Source: Suillus spraguei (Eukaryota > Basidiomycota > Agaricomycetes > Boletales > Suillaceae). Taken from it: 64,000 bases of DNA. Location: NCBI GenBank assembly GCA_016800925.1, contig JABCPU010000085.1:1-64000 (forward strand), in the 5' to 3' direction. Positions within the stretch are counted from its first letter, which is position 1. The number at the start of each line of letters is the position of its first letter. The notes below the pieces were generated by a model. That model did not search any database, had not been told where the DNA came from, and saw nothing but the letters and a program-made list of their open reading frames with translations. Made by a program: the position numbers and the translations under genes. Shown piece by piece: positions 31,433-42,599 of this stretch.

Positions 31433-32289
31433 CTAAAAATTCTCTATGAGATGGCGCACTGTTTTGTCATCATCTTCCTCTTTAGGAAGTTCTTTGATCT
31501 CTGCCTGTCGAAGTGGAGTCTTCTTCTTCCTCTCTGGGCAATTACCAACATGGTGCCCAGGTTATGACACCCAAAGCACTGACCTTTCCTCATGCATTTG
31601 GATCATTCCATATCAGAGATACAATCCACCTCCATAGCGTCTTTGTCTTTGGAGCTCACATAGCAATGGCTTCCAAAATTATTCTTCTTCTGCTGTGGAC
31701 GATGGGCAGTGATGCCTTTCAACTGAGTATAGTTGTTGTCAAGTGTGACGCAAAGTTTCATGGTTTGGTGGAACAATGAGAGAGCAATACCAGTTTTGAA
31801 GAGACTGGTAAGAAGGCCTTGGTTCAGTCCATCAATAAAGAATTGTTTCATAGAAAAATCGTCAGAGACTTCCGCTTGTCAACAAAGGGCTTGGAAGTCA
31901 GTGATGTACGTTTGGAGGTCTTTTCCTTGCTTGAGTTTGCAGAGCTTAACCATAGCTGTTCCTTCTGGGTCAATGGCTTCAAAGTTTTCATTAAACTCTT
32001 TCAGAAAATCAGCCCATGTTCCATATCCGATGGCTACACCTGCCATGTTTTTGTTGTTGGGATCTTGGGTGCTCTTCATAAACTCTTGCACCCAGCTTCC
32101 AGCATTGCCTTCATTCATAAATGAGGTGACGAAGATAATCTTTGATTTATCATTCATGTAAGTTTGATCATTGAGATCAAGATATGCTTTGCATGCAATA
32201 AGGAAGAGTTCAGCTTTGTCGCGATCGCCATCAAAGTTAGGAGGGTTTGTGATCTTTATTTCAGCAGATTTCAATGCAGTCGTGGACAT
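31433..32289 (-). pseudogene. gag of E4
   Basis: ATG at 32289 (MSTTALKSAEIKITNPPNFD). The N-terminus differs from E2/E3 and there is no LTR insertion at the FDGDR position. Capsid-like region GYGTWADFLKEFNENFEAID and KLCKLKQGKDLQTYITDF. Two stops, TGA after QALC (about 31879) and after SDME (about 31603), both at CGA-type sites. Then a knuckle CFGC...GHHVGNC at about 31550 with a small frame slip, and the end IENF-TAG at 31433. Confidence 0.87.
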
Positions 32290-32409
32290 GATGTCTTCTT
32301 CACTGCTGTGCCTCTAGTCCAAGTAGATACTACGTGAGGGCTTTTCAAGTTGATTTAGATCTGGGATCTACGCTTCACAGATGTGTGTGTTCGTAAGACT
32401 TTGATCTTT

Positions 32410-33850
32410 TGTTACAAACTGGGATGGCATCACCAGTGACAGTGAAAAGACGCAGTTGGTCTGCTGGGAAGTTCTACTACGTTCAAAAGAGAACAAGGAC
32501 AGTAAGTACATAGTGGGTTCCGAGTATGAACAGAGTTTGTGTCTAAGAGTTGCGACTCAAAGACAATCAAGAATAATGACTAAGGCTAAGGAGTGCTTAG
32601 ACTTAGAAACAATTCAGACAACTTAGGTTGGAGACCTAAGCAAAGGATATTCCAGGTAAAACCCAGTAAAATTAAAGTAAAGTACACAAGCATAATACAG
32701 CGTGATCAAATAAGCCAATATGTGTGCATGGACCAAGAGAGATGTGAGAATGTAAGTGCATTGTAAAGATATAACCTAGCCTGGGCTGTAGATAAACCAT
32801 GGCCTAAACTAGTATGTGAGTCTTGCACTCTGTCTAGTCTGCTTCACTTGTGAGAACAAGAGTGTTCGACCCTAAAGGGGGATGCCTATTAGTATGGTCA
32901 AGTTCGAGTCTAACTTATGTGCGAAACAAGCGTCAAGGTCAGCGGTAAGTTGCTGCGGTCAGCAATGATACCGCCAGAACTAGCATCGTGTGTAGTGGTG
33001 CTAGCGTGGTCAAGATATAGTCAGTAACAGTTGTGTCAAGCGAGCGATGTCGAGTGATGATGTCAGCGGTAGCAGTAAGGTTGCAAGCGGCGCAAGGAAA
33101 TAGTAAAGGAAGCCGCGGTACTTTCAGCGGTAAAGTAGTGGTGCATGAGAAGTTCAGTCAAAATAACAGTCAAAAGTCCAGCGGTATGCCAGCAGTAACA
33201 GAGAACGAGCGTGGTAGATTAACAAGCGATAAGGAAACTTTAAAGACTATGTCCACTACTGGGTTGATCCAGAGCTAGACAATAATCCTGACCTATAGTA
33301 CATGCAATGGTGTAAAATCAGGTACTTCTATCGTGCAGGGTACGCGGTGCTTATATCCTGAATCATATGTACTCGGAATACTCTAGGTGAGATCAGTAGC
33401 ACTGGAGTGTAGTAACCACCATAAGTAAACATAGTGTGAGGCGCTGCGGCACGAGGCAACATGTAATAAGGCTTGCTGTGGAATCAGTGATAACGAACAT
33501 AAAACAAATGACGCACCAAATGGAGCTATGCAGACGCGGCAAGGACATGGGAGGACATCGGTACGTGGAACATGGTGTGGTAGTCGGTACGGTGTGCGGT
33601 AAGCATGGGATGCCACCGGTACTGCTAAAGGGGTAAGACGGCCATGGACAAGTGGTAACTCCTGTAGATGTGAGACGAGTGTCAAAAGATGGGGTTTTAA
33701 GCCCAGCGCCAATATGTTCATTACAGCGTATCCTAAGAAGGAAGGCAACTATGGTACAGACACATTGAGTGTATGAGTCAAGAAGTATGTCACATGATAT
33801 ATAGAGTGAAGACAAGAGGAAAATGAATAGGGGTGCATACAATTGTAACA
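32410..33850 (-). repeat. LTR family C, 5' LTR of E4, split by LTR-A
   Basis: On the plus strand TGTTACAAACTGG to CAATTGTAACA. The family C body is interrupted at 32762-33725. It is more diverged than the other copies; the post-LTR block is AAAGATCAAAGTC and its LTR partner is degenerate (ACTTTAATTTT). Confidence 0.9.
32762..33725 (-). repeat. Solo LTR family A inside E4 LTR
   Basis: 964 bp, reverse-oriented relative to 6733-7680 and similar to it throughout. Flanks GCAT (32758-32761) and GCGT (33726-33729); uninterrupted LTR-C copies read AGTGCGTATCC at this point, so the target was GCGT and one copy has decayed at CpG. Confidence 0.85.
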
Positions 33851-34223
33851 GTCATAAACCAGGATATATCACCTCCCTTCTACCATGACAGCAATATAAT
33901 ACATCATAATGGCATTATCGCCTGTTGATGTTGTGTATTGCGCACTCAGTGTTGTGTATTTATTTTTTTGGGGGGGCATCAGATTGAGTCCTTTGGGGTC
34001 ATAGACCCTATGTTGGACATTTCTCATCATATGCTTTCCCTTGTATGTTTTTTGGTGGTATGGCTCTATCAATTTGTGTTATCGGACATGTACTCCCTGC
34101 ATCGTCTGGCAGGACGATGCAGGTAAGCACAAAAGGAAGACTGCAATGAGAATATTAGTATATGAGATTAGGTAGGGTGGACTCATGGTTGTTTCTGGGT
34201 CAGTCGTGGCAGGCTCAGCTTGC
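33851..34223. other. Intergenic, no gene seen
   Basis: Low-complexity T/G-rich host sequence with a short recurring GTTGTGTATTG motif that also appears at 35300-35360. No coding support on either strand. Confidence 0.5.
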
Positions 34224-34225
34224 TA

Positions 34226-34642
34226 CATCAGGAAATCATGAGTTTACTTATTTTTTACTTATTTCAAACTTTTCCCACTTATTCCAAATGGATCTACTTA
34301 TTTCTCTTAAATTACCACCTGGTCCCAACTGAACTATCAGGATCTGTTAGCCATCATTATAAATGTGTGCTATAAAATTATTGGACTCTTAATTTGCAAA
34401 ATAGTACCTCAAGAGAATATTTGAGAAATAAAATCATCAGCATTAATGTGTCACTCAAGCTTCATACTAGTCACTAATTGTTGGTCTTATGCAATGAAAC
34501 TTGTCTCTCAGGCCCAACAAACATATTGGAATACTCAATTTTGAAGCAGTTGTCAAATTTCAGAAAAAAAGTAGGTCCATTTGAAATAAGTGGGAAAAGT
34601 TTGAAATAAGTAAGGAATAAGTAAACTCATGATTTCCTGATG
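34226..34642. mobile_element. MITE-like inverted-repeat element 1
   Basis: Terminal inverted repeats of roughly 75 bp starting CATCAGGAAATCATGAG, with few mismatches between arms, flanked by TA on both sides (34224-34225 and 34643-34644). 417 bp and no ORF. TA duplication and long inverted repeats suggest a non-autonomous Tc1/mariner-like element. Confidence 0.8.
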
Positions 34643-34733
34643 TAATGGTCTGGGTTGTTTGTTTCTACAAGTCCTTCTGTGGTGTTGACAGTGTCGCAGG
34701 GGGTGTGGCTCTCCTTTCATCATGGAGTAGGTT

Positions 34734-35257
34734 TGTTAGAATCTGCATCCGACAGCCCCTATCCAGAAGAAGATAGAGATATTCGGAAATGATATCCGGA
34801 AGTATTTCCGGTCATGTGACCTGTCATCCGGATTAGGTTACTCCTCTTAATCACTAGACTTCCTGTCAAGTAGCAGAGTAAACTGACACTCATCTATAGT
34901 AATGATAGCATAGTGTACAGCTACTTACTCCAGACTCCATCATATCATTGGAGATGATGACGGAGATACTCCATACATATTTAGTATAAAAACAACATGT
35001 AAACTACAAGTTAAAGTGTCGAAATAAGAAATCTATTTTGTACTGAAGTTACTCTACTCCTATAAACCAGATTTCCAATCCTTTCCGGTTCCAAACATAG
35101 TCCGCTCTTCCGGAACTTCTATTTCCGAAATACCTTTGGAAAACATCTCAGAAACCTGCTCCGGAAATCCTTCAAATTCCTTTCAGAAACTTTATCAGAA
35201 ACTCATCCAGAAGCCCTCTGGATTCTTTCCCCCTATACTCCAGCTATAATCTTATCA
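34734..35257 (+). repeat. Solo LTR family E with perfect AGGTT duplication
   Basis: 524 bp, TGTTAGAATCTG to ATCTTATCA, flanked by AGGTT at 34729-34733 and 35258-35262. A TATAAAAA box lies near 34985. No internal region of this family is present in the window. Orientation is inferred from the TATA box and the TG...CA ends. Confidence 0.85.
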
Positions 35258-35537
35258 AGGTTGGTCGGTGGTTTGGTGGTACATGGGTCGGTGATAGTGT
35301 TGTGTATTGTTCACTCGGTGGTGTGTATCGTGCACTCAATGGTATATTGCGCAATTGATTAAAGTTCCTTTTGGAGCGTCATAATCTGCAACGTACCATA
35401 CACGCAGACTTGGATCCAGGACGGGATAGACGACAATGATAAATATACTGCGTATTGATGCACAAAAGAAATATCCTATAGTGCTGGACGCAAACTCGCA
35501 CACAATTCACTTCTACAAGATGACCCGCGCTCACTCG

Positions 35538-35800
35538 CATCAGGAAATTCACACATTCCTTGACATGCCCTTATGTGGACTTATTTACACTTAACTGCCT
35601 TGGTGAAATTGAATCTACTTGTCCAAAATTTCAACGTGAATGTATTGAGAAAAAAAATGTTGAGATATATTAATATACATGTTTTATTGTATTTCGCACT
35701 CGAAAATATAAGATATGCCAGGTGAATGATGTGAGAGAGAGCAAACAAGTTTTGAGATAAGTAACTTAAGTTCGTCAAGGAATGTGTGAATTTCCTGATG
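35538..35800. mobile_element. MITE-like element 2
   Basis: 263 bp with about 27-bp inverted ends starting CATCAGGAAATTCACAC. Inverted relative to the copy at 38551-38813 and similar to it along its length. Flanked by CG on both sides rather than TA. Confidence 0.78.
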
Positions 35801-35941
35801 CGTATTGCTATATTCTAATCGTAGTATACCGAAACTCAAGTAAACTGCATAGCCTATTTGAAAAGAGTTCGTATAACATTCAAATATGTATGCTGCTTTG
35901 CGCCTGCAAAACGATGCTTCGTATACTTTAACAATTCCATA

Positions 35942-37441
35942 TTAATTGGATTCACGTTGATTGAATATGTTTGGGGCAAAACCGACTTGCTTCCTGCCGC
36001 TGTCGAACACAGTGTAGAAGCGCTGGAGGAATACGAAGCCAATAATAAAGTCATACCCTGCGCCAGCTTCAAGGGCTTTAACGACAAGATATATGTCATC
36101 GACACCGCCGCCAATCCTCTCATTGAGAGAACGAGGCCAGATCTGCGCATTAGGGATGAGTCTGTAGATATACTGTGCAAATGGTTAACAATGGATGTGA
36201 GGGCCAACAGAATTGACGTACACTGCCAATGTGGAAGTTCAAGTCACGTAGGGCATTGTACTGGTCAAGGGAAATCTGGAGAAGACCATTCGCCGGATTC
36301 ACAACACCGCCGGTCGCATCCTTGTACCTGTCATAAGCACCTATCGAACGCTGATGAGACCATTATTACTCGTTGCACTCTGAATACACACCGATGGCAA
36401 GGTAAAGAAAGGTGGTACCGCAATCCACGATGCCAGCGGCATATTCCAAGATAACTGGACTTCTATTACCCGGGCCGTAGCTGATCTTCTGATTGATGCC
36501 CCAATACCGCGATGAGGGGCCCGTGGTGGTGATATCACTGAATCAAAACAATTACTATCAGTCTCGATTGATCCAGAGGCTGAGGTGCCTTACGTGTACT
36601 TAATTTCCTTGTAGTACATCTTAGGGTTGCTTCCACCAAAGGTAAGCTCTCCACGGTTGACTGTTCTTGCAGTCATGGGCCGGAACAAGATACCAACAAC
36701 GGACCGACGAATGGTCCCTTGCTGATGCATGAGGTCAATGATAGTCGGGAGTGTTTTTTCTGGTGAATATCGTACGGCACCGAGGCCTGACGATCTAGGC
36801 CCGATGCCAAGGACACCATCAGCGCCGTTGCGCCACGGAGTAAAAGTAACACCGAATTCCATCTCGCGGACCACGATCTTCTTAGAGAAATATATGTCAT
36901 CTACCGATATTTTTCCTATAGATACTAATTGTAGGTATTTTCAACTTATGATATTGTTGTATGACATACCTTCGAAGGAGCCATAACGGTAATTGACCGC
37001 CACAGCCTCGTCAGTGTCTTCGCCGCTGTCGCCGACGAACGGAATGTTGCCGCCAATCCATGTGGTCGCGCTAGCGCTGTCGAGAATTAAGTTGTCTTCA
37101 ATAATATGTTAGAGGCCGCATGTTTTCTCAGTGTTGAACTTACAGGTTATGGGGGGATCGCCAATGAAAACCTTCACGGTGTAGCCCCAAAATGTGTCCC
37201 CCAAATCGGCGTTGAGCAAAGGAACTTTAGGATGAGTATAAACAGCATCATCACGTCGGCCATGCGTGCTGTATTCCCCAAAGGTCGCCAAGCGAGCTTC
37301 ATCATGCCGCAAGATGTCGGTAATATTGGAGAATGCTAGCCTGCTGGTAATGGGGAGGGTGATGGGGGAATCGCGAACTTCAACGGGCAATCCCGTGACT
37401 GAGAAAGCCAGGAGTGGGAACAAGAATATAACGGAGAACAT
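35942..37441 (-). CDS. A1-family aspartic protease (pepsin-like), non-canonical active site
   Basis: Secreted pepsin-fold protease by similarity. The first exon, ATG at 37441, gives a signal peptide MFSVIFLFPLLAFSVTG and propeptide. An intron beginning GTAAGTTC and ending TTGAAG follows, then LILDSASATTWIGGNIPF, which sits where pepsins have DTGS. Later exons give MEFGVTFTPWRNGADGVLG, YWGINQKISYG and GIVDCGTTFLYLA (usual DTGTT). The C-terminal exons read AYDRYKDATGGVV, LIPNAQIWPRSLN and RFYTVFDSGRKQVGFAPNIF, ending TAA at 35942. About seven exons with good splice sites, so it looks like a spliced gene rather than debris. The triads DSA and DCG instead of DTG make activity uncertain. A decayed paralogue lies at 54770-55801. 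Confidence 0.8.
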
Positions 37442-38190
37442 GACTGTAATACTGGAAACTGAAAGTCATATCATACTCGGTTATATATGTGATAGCGAAC
37501 GCGATGGCAATGCTCGCACCTTAGCCACGTCAGTCCCCCTCGAAAAAGTGATGACGAGATAGTTGCGATACGAGTCATCGTGAGTGCAAGGGTTCGATAA
37601 GATGTGGCAAGAGATGGTTTGCTTTTAATCCTGGCATGTCAAATTTCTGAATCTGTGTTGTCAGGTGCCAGTCAGCACTGAGTGACTTCATTTGATTTGA
37701 CCTGACAAGAGAACAGTGATATTCACTACGGAAACGAAAGTTTGCTTTGGCCTGCACAGGGTGCGAAAAGCGGTATATAATCGGAGGTGGGCAAATCCCG
37801 AGGTGATAAAAGTAGCCTTCTAATCTATTGCAGAGTTTGAATATGGATTGCCATTACTATTCCGACAACTGAATTATATCTGGTTTGTAGTGTCCGCATA
37901 TCTGATTTCAGTCTGAATACCATTCGGATAGTATCTGAATACACAGCTATCATATGACTATAGAAGACAGCAGTAGTTGGATTTAGCTGCTCACCTGGGA
38001 AGATAACTCATCACATACCGTGTGAGGGCGAAACGTGACTTTGTTGGGTTGGGCCATGGCAGAGAAACTCATTCTGGCGTTGTCAAGGACAAACAGTAAA
38101 GATTTCAACAAATGACATTACACACCGTATGAGAATGGGCTGTCGCCAAAGCACCACCAGCATTGAAACCACGTTATTGGATAGACTGTG
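37442..38190. other. Upstream region of the aspartic protease, no gene
   Basis: Contains a TATATAA-type box near 37774 but no supported coding sequence. Bases 37440-37640 are similar to the upstream region of the second protease copy (about 55800-56030), so the duplication included promoter sequence. Confidence 0.45.
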
Positions 38191-38480
38191 ACAAGCCGTC
38201 AGCATCAGGCAAGCAAGCCAAAAGACGAGAACCTGCACCAACTGAGAGCGGGACACAGCCAGAGCATCATTCAACATCGAGCCAAAAGACTAGAACACGG
38301 CACTCTCTGAGAGCAGGACACGGCCAGAGCATCATCAGCGTCAGGTAAACAGATTAAACACATACTCTGAGAGCGGGACGGAACAAGAGCGCTATCAGGG
38401 TTGGGTATTAAGCGAGCCAAAAGATGAGAACACGCACCGGCTGGGAGTGGGATGTGACTAGCGCATCATCAGGAATAAGT
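38191..38480. repeat. Imperfect tandem repeat, about four units of 60-77 bp
   Basis: Each unit carries a CTGAGAGCGGGAC-like core (near 38241, 38304, 38364 and 38441) followed by a block like CCAGAGCATCATC, with GAGCCAAAAGA-type spacers. No frame is kept through it. Confidence 0.65.
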
Positions 38481-38534
38481 GAGTCAACAGCTGAGACTCG
38501 GAAAGGCCATCAGCAAACTTTACCTTTCATCTCC

Positions 38535-40791
38535 ATAGAAACACGATGTACATCAGAAATTCACACATTCCTTAACATGCTTAATCAGCTTAACTCACTT
38601 ATCTCAAACTTGTTTGCTCTCTCTCACATCATTCACCTGGCATATCTTATATTTTTTGAGTGCGAATACAATAAACATGTATATTAATATATCTCAATTT
38701 TTTTTCTGAATTCATTCACATTGAAATTTTGGACAAGTAATTCAATTTCACCAAGCAGTTAAGTGTAAATAAGTCCGCATAAGGCACGTCAAGGAATGTG
38801 TGAATTTCTGATGTACGTCTTCCTGGATTTTTCAGAAAATCACGAACCTTCCCCTCAAACCTACGTTTATTCAAGACTATCTCGAGGAAAGACCGTTCTA
38901 TAAATACAATTGGGATGCTTTTATCGCCGAGTTATCGACTTGGTCCGCACCACAGGTCATCCTGTACAGGACGATTCAGGTGCAGGCGTGAACCTGTGTG
39001 CCTTTGTGCGCCAGACAACAAAGTATTTGGTAAACTTAACTTCACATTTCTTCTGCTTCTAGAGTCTTGTTCTGCTAACTAGACAAGTCTAGGTGCATCC
39101 AGATAACCTCGTACCACTGAAACCGGCTATTCTGCGAAATCTACCCGTGCTCGGTCAGTGATAGTGCGTTTCAGCACTTTTAACGATTTACCTCTGCTTG
39201 TAGTGTTCAATGCCGAGAAGGAATTCGAGTCCAAGGATGCTGGTACGTTGTTATTTTATTTCAAAACAACAGAATGTGTAACGGTAATGCTGCAACAAGT
39301 TGTTGCAGCCATTACTTCGATTTACTTCGATACTGAAGACCTTGAACTGTACCTTGGTCGACTAGAGAAGACAGAGGGTGCCGAAGCCATCCGTCTCCGG
39401 TGGTACGGCGACATGGATGTAAAGACTGTTAGTGTGCCTGCCTTGTTTTATGAAGGTCGCAATCAACATTGTCCCTTAGATTTTTGTAGAGCGCAAGACG
39501 CACAGGAAAGATTGGGCAGGTGAACAGTCCGTCAAGGCACGTTTCCCTATCAGAGAACATCTCGTGAACCCTTTTCTGCGCGGCGAATATACTATGGACG
39601 CGGCGCTCCAGGCTTTGGTTGACAAAGGCAAGAAGACACAAGCCGAAGTCGATTCTACGATTCAGCTTGCAAGCGAGGTTCAGTATTGTATTCTTACGAA
39701 GTAGCTCCACTTAGGTATGTAAGCACGCCTAACGTCTGACTTCTTCGCTCATAAGAACGTTTTATATCTGAACTTCGTTCCAGCTGTTAGGAGATCCCCG
39801 TGTATGGATATCGCTTGATACGGAACTCACGATGGTTCGTGAAGACAACTGGGACGGGCAGACGCGTACTGGCGATAACTGGCGGCGAACCGACATTGGT
39901 ATCAACCATCCTTTTGACCAGGTGCCAGAGGAAGATCAGGAGCTTTTTAAGTGCGTTCCCTTGTTGAGCAGTTTAACGATATGCTGGTATGTTGACGTTC
40001 TTGCAAGGTATGGTGTTTTGGAAGTCAAACTTCAGACTCAGTTCGGACAGGAGCCTCCTAAGTGGGTAACGGACCTCATGCAGTCCCACCTTGTTGAAGC
40101 TGTTCTCAAGTTCAGGTATGATTCTCGCCCACAAGGCAGTTCATTATCACTTACGGATTCGGCTAGCAAATTTATCCATGGCTGCGCTACCCTGCTACCT
40201 AATCGCGTAGATTTCGTACCATTCTGGCCGCCCCAAAGTAAGCTGAATAGCCTACTTTAGTCATCTTCTCACCTAACATCACCTACAGTGGAAATTGATA
40301 TCCTGAAGCCCAATACGGGATACCTTACAGTCGAGCGCCCCACAAAGAACACGCCCGATCTGCAGTCCGGTCTTCTCGCCCCTCTCGCCTGATTCGCCCG
40401 TACACTCTTATATTGAACCGTGTCGGAGGGTGAAGAAGATGAAGAGATGGACTTGGCGCCCGCTAGAGAAGAGGACCGGCATATGGGACTACCGCCTGAG
40501 GACGTTGTGGCTGCTATCGCATTTCGTGAAAAGTCCTTAAAGGAACGCGACCGCACATCCACATCTTACGACAGGGTTAATAACCCTCCTGAAGAGCTAT
40601 GTGATGGACGCATGCCATTATTGAAGCTACCACAACCGCTGAGGGTAGAGAGGACTGTGTCGATCGAGCCGCTTGCGCCGTCATCTGCGTTCCATGAGCG
40701 TCTGCGCGAACGTTTACAGGCGAATACGAATGCCCCGCCGCGTGCGCAGGATGGTGAGGTGTGGGAAGGCTGTAGGTCTAGTATGGCTTAA
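38535..40791 (+). pseudogene. VTC-type polyphosphate polymerase, 5'-truncated and MITE-disrupted
   Basis: Vacuolar transporter chaperone family (SPX plus VTC catalytic domain). The SPX end reads KHDV, the MITE at 38551-38813 follows, then KPTFIQDYLEERPFYKYNWD, a frame slip, and IDLVRTTGHPVQ...AFVRQTTKY. After an intron comes the catalytic tunnel domain: [70 protein letters not shown] (after an intron at 39428-39480), [22 protein letters not shown] and [20 protein letters not shown]. The block linking EVQYCILTK to [10 protein letters not shown] is missing. The protein ends at 40791 without the usual C-terminal membrane segments. Its 5' edge lies inside an intron, so the N-terminal SPX exons are absent; a related SPX piece lies at 45515. 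Confidence 0.85.
38551..38813. mobile_element. MITE-like element 3 in a VTC exon, TA duplication
   Basis: 263 bp, ends CATCAGAAATTCACAC and its inverse, flanked by TA (38549-38550, 38814-38815). The paralogous VTC fragment at 45728-45745 has the uninterrupted sequence GATGTACGTCTTCC, an empty site that fixes the insertion boundaries. Confidence 0.9.
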
Positions 40792-41125
40792 TTTCTCGTT
40801 CGTCCAACTACGATAGGTCTGCAAACCAGCTAGCAACTTCTTGGTGCGTCTACGTTGCCCCGTGCACCCGAGTTAGTCATGGTATGTGCATCAACAAGAA
40901 TATATCACCTTACGAAACATGTGGAGTATAACTACGCATTCGATGATACGAGCCGTAGCCGTTGGTAATGCCGCAGCAGTGGATAATAGCCTGGACGCAG
41001 GATATTATATTCCATAGAGATGAAGCGATGTTATGCAAGCAAGATAATGTACCCTTTAATATACAGAAGTCTGTGTCCTACATCTATCCAAAATCAACAT
41101 GAACATCGTCATCAACGAACCAAAC
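40792..41125. other. Intergenic, nothing recognised
   Basis: No splice-supported coding sequence or repeat found between the VTC remnant and the next possible ORF. Confidence 0.4.
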
Positions 41126-42196
41126 TCACCCACATCTAACCGCTCGTGGTATCAACACACAGTCCTCATCACACCCAACCTTCTTATCGCCTTGCGGGTC
41201 CACTTTCTCCCAGTCCTTCAACGCCCTCCCACACTGGCTGACCAAGATGCACGGCCCCCAAGGGCCAAATTCCTCATCATCTGGTGCCTGCGCATGAGCA
41301 GTGTCGGCCGTTGCAGGGCTCAGTATCCGCAAGTTAACAACCGCACACTCACGGCGGAATGCGCCTGCTTTCAATACTTCTTGAGCATCTGTGCCTTGAC
41401 AATCATCGCTCTTGAAATGTGTTTAGAGAAAAAGGACGTGCAGCACAGATTGAATGGCAGATGTCGTGGTTTTTGCAAGAAAGCGGAGAATGGGTTGGAG
41501 AAGGTTGCACCTGAAGAATCGTGAGCATCTTAGTATTTAAATCAAATGAAGAAATCGACAGAGGAATGCTGAACATTATACTCGAAATGCATTTACTTAA
41601 TAGTAGTGCAATGGTATCTGATCTAGAGAGCCCAGGACACACGGATACGGCAATAATGTTGGACTCTTGCATCTTGTAGCTCACGACGTGGATGATGGAG
41701 TTATCTGTCCTTGGCATTTACCTATGATGGTAGTGCATCAAGGACACGCTGGAGGTGGCGGGTGAAAATGACTGTTTGAAGGGAACGCCAGCCTTCTTGG
41801 TGGACAAGTGGAGATGTTGGAGGTGGTGTGGAAGCTGGAGAATAAGAGGGCAGTAGTGTAGAAAGGGTTGGCGACGTCGGGGATGCATATATTGTATTCT
41901 GTGAGTGCGACAAGGAGGGCGGTGAGAAGGGTGAGAATCAGGAATCTTGGAAGCACAACTCTTTCAAGTGGACCCAACTTCTCCAGGAGAAAAGTACGCA
42001 ATGGAGGATCGCAGGAGGACGCGGTATAAGAGTTTGCCTCGCGAGTGCCAGAAGCGAGGATGGACAGGTAGATTTTGTGCCAAATACCGAAGATCAGGTG
42101 AATTTGAGGATGCATTCTAAGAGGTGCAGTATTTAGGGAAAATTCACAACTGCAAGATTGAGCGGGAAGTGTTGATACTAGATCATTAATGGTCAT
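41126..42196 (-). CDS. Hypothetical protein, tentative
   Basis: Two minus-strand open blocks that may be exons of one gene. 41738-42196 starts MTINDLVSTLPAQSCS and contains a hydrophobic stretch FLILTLLTALLVAL. 41126-41374 reads AGAFRRECAVVNLRILSPA and DDEEFGPWGPCILVSQCGRA. No family recognised, no certain splice junction, and the opposite strand is also open over part of it. Could be noncoding. Confidence 0.25.
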
Positions 42197-42599
42197 TCAC
42201 GAATACCATCAGCATACGACTGCCAACGTCATTCATCCAACCCATTCTCTACCAATATCACCCTCTGGTTGGTAGACGGGCATCAATTCATATCGTGTTA
42301 TAACAACAGTTGAAAATTAAAACTCAGCTGACTGGTGGAACATATTTGATGATCAATCTTCCATGGCTTGCTGTGGTTCCAATAACAGTGCCCGGATCTT
42401 TGTATTCTATAGTGTTGTATTCACTGCAATTATGTCTTCCATTTTTGAATAACCTCGGAGGTCCTGTTACGCTCGAGACTGCTGATGCATCGGGATAGCA
42501 AGCTTTTCGAAGGATCGCATTACACTATGCCTTGGTTGGACTAAGTTGAATAACTATCAAAGAGCGTGCGTCAGCATTGGACAGCCACTGTATCGCACG

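Larger units (their letters stand above)
25798..33850 (-). mobile_element. E4: chromovirus family C copy lacking its 3' end
   Basis: Minus-strand copy. Its 5' LTR (with a nested LTR-A) ends at 33850; gag, a pol with the RT deleted, and ORF3 follow leftwards. The left end stops inside the last codons of ORF3 at about 25798 and continues directly as the Plavaka-like gene, with no polypurine tract or 3' LTR. Nested inside are solo LTR-D copies at 25918-26687 and 28648-29395. With one LTR missing, no target duplication can be tested. Confidence 0.85.

Noticed and set aside
36341..36538. Separate small gene antisense to the protease C-terminus
   Set aside because: It overlaps a well-supported protease exon and intron and has no independent support.
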